A DNA stretch of 64,000 nt from Mytilus edulis (taxonomy: Eukaryota > Mollusca > Bivalvia > Mytilida > Mytilidae): assembly GCF_963676685.1 (NCBI RefSeq), contig NC_092352.1, positions 23,579,117-23,643,116 of the forward strand, written 5' to 3'. The notes under the pieces were generated by a model that ran no database searches, had not been told where the DNA came from, and worked only from the letters and a program-made list of their open reading frames with translations. This document shows, piece by piece, positions 57,601 through 64,000 of this stretch; the first letter of the stretch is position 1; every line of letters begins with the position of its first letter. The translations under genes were made by a program, and so were the position numbers.

Positions 57601-60600
57601 ACGAAATCCATAGAGCTTTATAAAGTTTAAAAAAATATTAAAATAGTGTTATTCAAATGGAGCTTCAACTTGGACTTACAATATTAATCAAGGTATCTTA
57701 CCTCATGTAACTTTGAAAGTGACTCATATGATGGAGGAGATTTGTCTGATAAATCATAACTTGTCGCTGATGAATTCTGAAAAAAAGAAAGAAAAATCTT
57801 ATGGCTAAGCAGGACTGTAAATAGAGAATGTCATCTGGGTTTTACTATATCACACCTGTATCAACCCAAGACACCAATAATTGAATATAGTCTCAACTGC
57901 GCATGCTTTGCTCAAGGGATTATGTTGGTAGATAGTTGATACAGAGAGTGATTTTGAAAAAAAAACCCATATCAGGTGACATGACGTAAAACATATATAA
58001 GGGGTTTGATAAAGCCCTGGTAAAAATTGCTGATATCAATGATGTGACATCATACAGATTAGTGGTTTGATAAAGCCTTTACAACCATGACTGATATCAA
58101 TATCATTACAGGTGGCATATAGTCATATACAGCATTATTGCCATTGATTGTATTGCACATACAATTTACTTGTATTTGCTACTAAGCATAGTGAAACCTT
58201 GGTTAACCAAACCCTGATAAAATCGACTTTCAGTTTAAACCAAACAACCTAAGACAATTATGAGGTCATTATTTGAAACCTGATTATAAACATGATAAAA
58301 TGAGGCAGGTAAAACTGTACCATTTCATTTTATTCATTTTACAAAATTTGATCCGATGTATCAATGTGTTAAAATATCATACTGATAGGACCTTAAAACA
58401 AAATTCAAATTAGCATTCAATAAATTATTTTGGATCCCAACTAGGAGGCTCATCTTACTTTTCTATTCATTTTAAAAAATCTGTTTCCTTAGTACATTTA
58501 TCCTTACATATCATTTTATAGATGTTTAATTGCTATACAATATATGTAGTTTTTAGTGCTCATAGTTTTTACCTTTTGACTGGAACCATCAAAACTGAAC
58601 ATAGCTCTGAAATATTCTGATCTCACAGACATGATAGCTCGGTGACCATGGAATATATTCCCGTTTACATTAAACGACACATCACTGAACTGTGAATTGT
58701 TCACAAGCTTGGCCAGATCATTGGTAATATCTGCTGGAGAAGGCGGCAAGTCTATAACAGAATAACACATTTATCAATTATACTTTAGTTTAAAGTTTCA
58801 TTTTTTAAATAATTGTGTCATACTGAAATGAGCAACTGTGTACATCAATCTATCAATATTTATATTTCATGTGTTTACTATTAGATCCTTGTTTATAGAG
58901 AAATGGTAACTAACCCGTATATATATTAGATGAGTGATCTATGAAGAAGGTCAATATATGGATCATTTGTTAACCTGTGAGTTAGATATGAAGACAATAG
59001 AATTTGACTTTTGATTGCATTTCATGCTAACATAACACAAAAAATAACAACACAGATGTGTAAAGATCTGAAGTAAGCTTTAAACAAAAGTTGAAACAAG
59101 AATGTGTCCATAGTACAGGGATGCCCACTTGCACTATCATTTTCCATGTTCAGTGGACCGTGAAATTGGGGTCAAAACTTTAATTTGGCATTAAAATTAG
59201 ACAGATCATATCATGGGGAACATGTGTACTAAGTTTCAAGTTGATTGGACTTCAACTTCATCAAAAACTACCTTGACCAAAAACTTTAACCTGGAACGGG
59301 ACGAATGGACGAACAGACAAACGAGAGGGATGAACAAACGAATGCACAGACCAGAAAACATAATGTCCCTCTACTTTCGTAGGATATCGTAGGTGGAGCA
59401 TAAAAAACCTATAAACAACAACATAAACATGTACATGTATGTAGAATATAAAATTACCAAAGTTGAATTTTGTTCCAGATATTTTTACAGCATCAATCTC
59501 ACACCAGTTACCAGCAACTGTGCAATCAACCTCTATCCTAAGTACATTGCTCTGGAAAGACAGTCTCTGTAAAATATTAAAAAATAGAATCAAGATTAGA
59601 ACCAAACAAATCTTAAGGTTTTAATGAATAACAATTTCAATTGAGAATTATGGTGCATGTATTTTTGTACTTTCTAAATAACAACAAATGTGTTATAAGA
59701 AGGAAAAGAATGGATGTGACTGATTGATTTATAAATACTTTATGTCTAGTGGAATTTCCAATAGGGGTTGAGAAAATAAAATTTCAAGTCATTGGAATAC
59801 ACTCTGCTTTTCTTTAGACTGATACAATGAATTGGAACTTAAGTATGCTAGTTCACCAGGTAGTTATTCATAAAGACATGTCTTCCTTCCATGAGACATT
59901 ATTCTGATTCTTAATTTTTCATTCTTCTGAGTGCTTAATGTTTGGTGGAGAAACAGCAAATACCAATTTTAAAGTAATAATTTGACACAAACCTACAAAC
60001 TGATGTGCTGAAGGGAAGCAGACAAACATGAAATCATTGAGATAGTTACTAAAGGATAAACAGTGGGTGTACATAGGGCAGAAAAAAATATCTCTTGCTA
60101 GTTAAAGAATACAAAACAGAACCCTAATAGATCTTTGCAACAGTGTTCCTTTTGCTGTTTTATTGACAGCAACCAAAGAGATAGACGCTTTTTAGCTTGG
60201 TTTTTTTTATTTGATTGATTAGAAAATGTAATCACAATGCATTTCATGTATTATGCTTTTAAGATTGGTAAATTTCACCTTTTAATATTGGATTTTTTTT
60301 TAAATAATTTTACCTCAAACTCTGGTGAAAATATCCTACTATGTGTAATACAACTGACTTTGGGAGTATTCCATACTTTAACCCAGCTTCCATTTGGATG
60401 TTTTGCCTTTATACACTTAACCATCCCTGCATGGTATGTCTCATAAATATCTATTTTATCAATGTAGATCTTCTCTTCATATTCAATCTTGAAAAGATAA
60501 AATTTTCTTAAACAAAAGTTGAAATTACACATGAAAAAAAGAATTGTTGGATAAACAATGTACCATAGAATAAGAAATTCGTTTTCTGAATTTGTTTATG

Positions 60601-61545
60601 CATTTGTTGATCAATGAACATCATCTTCATTTCCATCATTACAATGTTAAATTTCTATTACATTGTCAAAAGATAGAGAATTTTGCAATATTGATGCAAA
60701 TTATTTTGATATTTTAATTGAAGAAACTGTAAGATTTTTATACATCTTTGTTTTAGATTTTTTTTTAATTTAATGATTTCACAAGAATGTTTAGGGAAAT
60801 CTTAAAATGGGTAGCAGGGGCCTCAGTGGCAGAGTGAACGGGTGCACTTGACTCCAATTTTAATTCATTATTGACTAGGATTGTCAGTTTTCCCATCAAA
60901 AGTTGGTGGTTATCCTGATGAGCACTCCAGGTTACTCTACCAATTAAAACTGGCTGCCACAAAATAACCCAAAAGTGGTGCTTAAAAGTGGTGTTACTGA
61001 ACTGTGTAGTTTTTTTCTGAATACTATATATAAATATACATGTACCTCAATAAACTGATTGGCATCTTTCTGTTTTTGAGCCCAAGCTCCAGCTATATCA
61101 CCATACTTTGGGTACACCCTAGGTTTTCCTTCAACACAAGATGCTGGCCAACTGTAATAAAAACACAGATGACTGGGATATATACATTGTATCAATTGAT
61201 CACTTTCAATGAAATATGTATAATTTCATCATTTTGGCACAAGTAATACATAAAATTGAGAAAGGAAATGGGAAATGTGTCAAAGCGACAACAACCCGAC
61301 CATAGAGCAGACAACAGCCAATACATGTCTGTTTGGTTCACAGCCCAATACTGGCTACATCTTGCAACAGCCAAGAAAGACAACCATGTAAACAAATAGG
61401 AAATAATGGAAATATTTGAAAACTAGTTTACCTTTGAGAATCATACTGTGAAGAATAGTGAAGGACTTTAGACACCCACTGTTCTACAAAGTTTGGATTG
61501 TTTCCGTTACTGTTTGTCACTGCCTTGTAAGCCATTTCATCAATT
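54503..61545 (-). CDS. FBXL4-type discoidin-like domain plus BTB protein, 9 exons
   Basis: Coding exons on the minus strand: 61545-61432, 61151-61046, 60487-60314, 59566-59458, 58751-58573, 57776-57702, 57323-57206, 55173-55051 and 54639-54503. Every junction has GT/AG and every phase agrees. From the ATG at 61535 the product is 374 aa. Residues about 10-165 resemble the N-terminal discoidin-like region of FBXL4 (HYSSQYDSQSW, YPKYGDIAGAWA, FIEIEYEEKIY, IYETYHAGMV, LRIEVDC). Then comes a BTB domain (about 190-285; FSDVSFNVNG, FHGHRAIMSVRSEYFRAMF, ILHYIYT) and a short BACK-like 3-box (ADRFSLDGLKSLAIFELSS). BTB proteins often serve as CUL3 ubiquitin-ligase adaptors; by inference the discoidin-like part would bind a target. 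I know no vertebrate gene with this order. A non-coding exon may lie upstream. Confidence 0.85.
55051..55173 (-). CDS. BTB gene exon 8 (BACK-like 3-box)
   Basis: 123 nt with phase 1 on both sides; encodes ADRFSLDGLKSLAIFELSS and LTIQNVVEVYVD, the helical segment that follows BTB domains and helps CUL3 binding. Confidence 0.85.
55512..55800. mobile_element. PIF/Harbinger-like MITE with 37-bp perfect ends
   Basis: The element 55515-55797 (283 bp) begins GGGAGCTACCATTTGATTTT and ends with its exact inverse over 37 bp, including a run of seven G/C. TAA borders both sides (55512-55514 and 55798-55800). The interior is about six copies of a (T)CCTGCCTTTTTTTTTA-type unit. GGG-starting ends with a 3-bp TAA/TTA duplication fit PIF/Harbinger. 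It lies in an intron of the BTB gene. Confidence 0.85.
56060..57091 (+). mobile_element. Solo tail of RT family A split by a tandem array
   Basis: The left part (56060-56195) matches the tail up to GGGCAAGCTGAAG. The right part (56940-57091) resumes at GGACGCC and runs to TTTCAATTTTATT. Between them is a ~740-bp array. It lies in an intron of the BTB gene, antisense to it. Confidence 0.65.
56205..56935. repeat. ~85-bp array of GTTAAC-centred palindromic units
   Basis: Units carry GATGTAAACA(G/C)AAAGGT, CTCTGTATACAATAT and GACACGATATTGTTAACAT; unit starts are near 56576, 56656, 56741 and 56836, with looser copies before. GTTAAC, GTATAC and TCGCGA palindromes are frequent. Confidence 0.7.
57095..57185 (-). 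pseudogene. Partial duplicate of BTB gene exon 7
   Basis: 91 bp nearly identical to 57198-57288, i.e. the 3' part of exon 7 with its donor site, 103 bp downstream in transcript order. It lacks an acceptor, so it is not an independent exon. Confidence 0.75.
57206..57323 (-). CDS. BTB gene exon 7 (end of BTB)
   Basis: 118 nt after the acceptor TTTTTAACAG. Encodes KPIELKDVDDRAFSIILHY and IYTNKLPQNC, the last strands and helices of the BTB fold. Donor AGAGAA|GTAAGT. Ends in phase 1. Confidence 0.85.
57702..57776 (-). CDS. BTB gene exon 6
   Basis: 25 codons, phase 0 on both sides; Ser-rich loop within the BTB (SYDLSDKSPPSYESLSK). Absent or shorter in most BTB domains, so probably a lineage-specific loop. 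Confidence 0.8.
58573..58751 (-). CDS. BTB gene exon 5 (BTB core)
   Basis: 179 nt; encodes LAKLVNNSQFSDVSFNVNG and FHGHRAIMSVRSEYFRAMF, the first half of the BTB/POZ domain with the usual D.....H(R)..L-type pattern. Enters in phase 1, leaves in phase 0. Confidence 0.9.
59458..59566 (-). CDS. BTB gene exon 4
   Basis: 109 nt; RLSFQSNVLRIEVDC and WCEIDAVKISG, the last strands of the discoidin-like domain, equivalent to the end of the FBXL4 N-terminal domain. Confidence 0.85.
60314..60487 (-). CDS. BTB gene exon 3
   Basis: 58 codons, phase 0 on both sides; IEYEEKIYIDKIDIYETYH and GSWVKVWNTP, the heart of the discoidin-like fold. FBXL4 has the equivalent VHVLETYHPG. Confidence 0.85.
61046..61151 (-). 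CDS. BTB gene exon 2
   Basis: 106 nt after the acceptor TTTTTATTACAG; WPASCVEGKPRVYPKYGD and AWAQKQKDANQFIE. One base completes a Ser codon from exon 1. Confidence 0.85.
61253..61318 (-). mobile_element. Shortest solo tail of RT family A
   Basis: Only ~65 bp of the family A terminus on the minus strand (ATTGAGAAAGGAAATGGG, CCCGACCATAGAGCAGACAA), in intron 1 of the BTB gene. Confidence 0.6.
61432..61545 (-). CDS. BTB gene first recognised coding exon
   Basis: 114 nt after the acceptor TTTTTCAG. An ATG at 61535-61533 (context GATGAAATGG) is the likely start; a short overlapping upstream frame (ATG at 61541) could dampen translation. The exon encodes MAYKAVTNSN and FVEQWVSKVLHYSSQYDSQ. If an upstream exon adds residues, it must leave in phase 2. 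Confidence 0.75.
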
Positions 61546-61682
61546 CTGAAAAAGTCTCTGAATGTTAATACTCCAGCATTTTAAAGTTGTTATACAAATG
61601 CAATGCACAAATTTCCAACATTTAAAAAAATCGTTATCTCAATTTTACATATTTGTTTAACGTTCATTTTTTTATATAACTA

Positions 61683-61865
61683 AGGCCATTAGTTTTCTTG
61701 TTTGAATTGTTTTACATTGTCATATCGTGGCCTTTTATAGCTGACTATGCGGTATGGGTTTTGCTCATTGTTGAAGGCCGTACGGTGACCTATAGTTGTT
61801 AATGTCTGTGTCATTTTGGTTTCTTGTGGACCGTTGTCTCATTGACAATTATACCACATCTTCTT
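61683..61865 (+). repeat. Dispersed repeat family C
   Basis: Same family as 1232-1435: GCCATTAGTTTTCTTGTTTG, GTTGAAGGCCGTACGGTG and ATACCACATCTTC are present in order. Confidence 0.6.
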
Positions 61866-62341
61866 TTTTATATTTAAAGACCATTTTGCAAAACTTTAAT
61901 ATCTGAACTTATCCATGTGTAAAATGAAAGTCAAAGTGACTTTATTTTAGTGTAAAGGACTTCAGTTTTACAGTAAACAAGAAGCATTATTTGCAGTTGC
62001 TAAGTTTTGAAACCTAGCACAAAACTTCACATAAACAAAAGTAAACAAACAAACAGACACAACGCTATATTTCATTCATTATTTTAATTCAGAGAGAGGT
62101 TTATAATTCTGTTAATTGTTACTATTGTTTACAAAGACCATTCCTTTTATATTTTTTCTCTTCAAAGTTTTTTTTCATCAAAATAGCATGTTAATTTCAT
62201 ATTCTTCTAGCATGTATATATAGTAAAATGAAAACAAAAATCCTTCTAAAAATACTTTTTCTAAGAAAAATTAAAAGCATTTTGCCTAACTGCATATGTA
62301 AATTCCTCACATTTTGATTTATGTTAAACACTTATCTCTAG
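61732..62341 (+). repeat. Duplicated block, first copy
   Basis: By eye the 610 bp are identical, without gaps, to 63391-64000 at a constant offset of 1,659 bp. The left boundary is sharp; the right boundary of the second copy is beyond the window. Confidence 0.9.
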
Positions 62342-62800
62342 GTGACCTTATCTCAGAGTGGACTTTTAATCTCACTGACAGAAGATCATTTCTTTGATTT
62401 TATATAGTTACTAAGATCTGAAAATTAACAATTATTTTTTACTATATACAAGTTGCTTTTCTGTTACTTTCTGTAAATTTAAGTATTTCATTAAATATCT
62501 TTCTACATCAACATACTGATCTTGATTTGAGTGGTTTCCTTTTCTTTGTATTCACTGTGTGAGTAAGGACAAAATGGACCTTTTGGAGTCTGTCATCTAG
62601 CAATTAACTCTGCCTTATTTAGCCTGTAAATCAGAAAGAGGAAAGGTAATCTTTTATATAAAGTATTAATATATAATAAAATGTTTACATAGAGATTCAT
62701 GTATGTATCCTTTTTGTTATTTTGATAGTAAAATGTAAATGTTGAAATTTAAATAGCCATACTTTGAAATGTAGGTTATGCAAAATATTCTGTCAAAAGA
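62342..62800. other. No supported gene
   Basis: AT-rich flank between the duplicated block and the inverted satellite unit. A first non-coding exon of the BTB gene could be here but none is evident. Confidence 0.35.
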
Positions 62801-62879
62801 CCATGACTGAGGGACCTGGGCCAACTAATTATATATACATGTATATAATCTCCATGGAAATGAGATGTGCCAATGCTAA

Positions 62880-63045
62880 TACACCTTATCGCTAATCCCG
62901 GCTGACCCTGCCGCTTGAACTTTTGACACATGTATACAACAATCACTTTTCCATTGTGGCGTCAGATATTTTGTTTAAAGACGTCAAAATTTTACGGGAA
63001 CCTGTGTGATATCCAGTAATGGCGGACAAATAGCGATAAGGTGTA
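62880..63045. mobile_element. TA-flanked MITE, copy 2
   Basis: Inverted relative to copy 1. The 13-bp ends at 62882-62894 and 63031-63043 are flanked by TA. Comparison with the satellite unit at about 7890-7925 gives the empty site, confirming that TA was duplicated. Its CRE sites are degraded (one TGACGTCT, one lost). Confidence 0.8.
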
Positions 63046-63062
63046 TACAACTACATTAGTAC

Positions 63063-63178
63063 TAGTCCAAATAATTATGACGTCTTGAAAGGCTATTATA
63101 ATTTTTTTCTTTGACGAAGTAAGGCGTCAAAGAAAAAAATTATAATAGCCTTTCAAGACGTCATAATTATTTGGACTA
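63063..63178. repeat. Perfect 54-bp-arm hairpin with 8-nt spacer
   Basis: 63063-63116 and 63125-63178 are exact reverse complements around AAGTAAGG. A 13-bp direct repeat (ACTACATTAGTAC) borders the structure, overlapping the right arm. It interrupts the satellite unit between CAACT and CATACCAATT. Confidence 0.9.
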
Positions 63179-63390
63179 CATTAGTACATACCAATTATCA
63201 TTATCATTGAACTACCACTAGCAATTTCCCATTAACTGACATTATCACAAACAAATATATGAAAACTAGATAAAAGTCAATAGACCTTGACTATTCCAGA
63301 TAAAAGTATATATGATTTTCCCCCAAGAAATTCTGTATTCTGTAGGTGTCGCTGTTGACACTGGATTGTCTCCCTTGTAATTATTTAAAT

Positions 63391-64000
63391 CTTTTATAGC
63401 TGACTATGCGGTATGGGTTTTGCTCATTGTTGAAGGCCGTACGGTGACCTATAGTTGTTAATGTCTGTGTCATTTTGGTTTCTTGTGGACCGTTGTCTCA
63501 TTGACAATTATACCACATCTTCTTTTTTATATTTAAAGACCATTTTGCAAAACTTTAATATCTGAACTTATCCATGTGTAAAATGAAAGTCAAAGTGACT
63601 TTATTTTAGTGTAAAGGACTTCAGTTTTACAGTAAACAAGAAGCATTATTTGCAGTTGCTAAGTTTTGAAACCTAGCACAAAACTTCACATAAACAAAAG
63701 TAAACAAACAAACAGACACAACGCTATATTTCATTCATTATTTTAATTCAGAGAGAGGTTTATAATTCTGTTAATTGTTACTATTGTTTACAAAGACCAT
63801 TCCTTTTATATTTTTTCTCTTCAAAGTTTTTTTTCATCAAAATAGCATGTTAATTTCATATTCTTCTAGCATGTATATATAGTAAAATGAAAACAAAAAT
63901 CCTTCTAAAAATACTTTTTCTAAGAAAAATTAAAAGCATTTTGCCTAACTGCATATGTAAATTCCTCACATTTTGATTTATGTTAAACACTTATCTCTAG
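63391..64000 (+). repeat. Duplicated block, second copy (cut by window end)
   Basis: Apparently identical to 61732-62341. Begins with the end of a family C repeat and continues past the window. Confidence 0.9.

Larger units (their letters stand above)
62800..63240 (-). repeat. Inverted ~165-bp satellite unit with two insertions
   Basis: The parts outside the MITE (62882-63043) and hairpin (63063-63178) match, in inverted order, the tandem units at 7825-8330 (AATCTCCATGGAAATGAGAT, CATACCAATTATCATTA, CCACTAGC). Confidence 0.6.

Overview
The window looks like the nuclear genome of a marine bivalve, most probably a mussel (Mytilus or a close relative). It is AT-rich, its genes have long introns with GT/AG junctions, and it is packed with repeat families I recognise from mussel and other bivalve DNA. 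There are no bacterial-style operons, rRNAs or convincing tRNA genes. The organism assignment is inference; no sequence search was run.

Four host genes can be supported. (1) A secreted PI-PLC X-domain protein on the minus strand has three exons (23705-23794, 18685-18814, 15188-16029); reading phases join exactly to 353 aa. (2) An unrecognised single-coding-exon gene of 288 aa lies on the plus strand (34162-35028). (3) Ribulose-phosphate 3-epimerase lies on the minus strand (44499-45197), with its whole CDS in one exon just after a splice acceptor. (4) A nine-exon minus-strand gene (54503-61545) joins a discoidin-like domain of the type found at the N-terminus of FBXL4 to a BTB domain and a short BACK-like tail; all phases agree.

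Most of the rest is mobile DNA. Two families of Penelope-like reverse transcriptase (RT) are present, each with its own 3' tail. Family A has RT copies at 5297-6230 (minus), 6747-9495 (plus, broken and nested) and about 20005-23190 (plus, inside intron 1 of the PLC gene). Family B has one decayed copy at 10798-12619 (minus). Truncated solo tails of both families are scattered through the window, and family A tail ends are tandemly repeated at 9320-9892. A tandem unit at 18122-18506 carries two hammerhead-ribozyme-like motifs 341 bp apart, the layout of metazoan retrozymes; a relic of a third is at 181-224. A tRNA-derived SINE family sits beside the RT insertion.

DNA transposons and foldbacks include: a 701-bp long-arm foldback flanked by TTAA (17026-17726); two ~2-kb non-autonomous elements with 14-bp inverted ends (40150-42247 and 45271-47288), the first nested in another repeat whose unoccupied paralogous site is also in the window; a 228-bp foldback with twelve TAATCA motifs (47351-47578); two TA-flanked MITEs (48941-49098, 62882-63043); a 283-bp PIF/Harbinger-like MITE with 37-bp perfect ends (55515-55797); and a perfect 54-bp-arm hairpin (63063-63178). 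Tandem arrays with periods near 165 bp occur at 7825-8330, 29299-30030 and 38010-38690.

The right edge repeats at least 610 bp of sequence from 1,659 bp upstream without visible differences, which is either a very recent duplication or an assembly fault.
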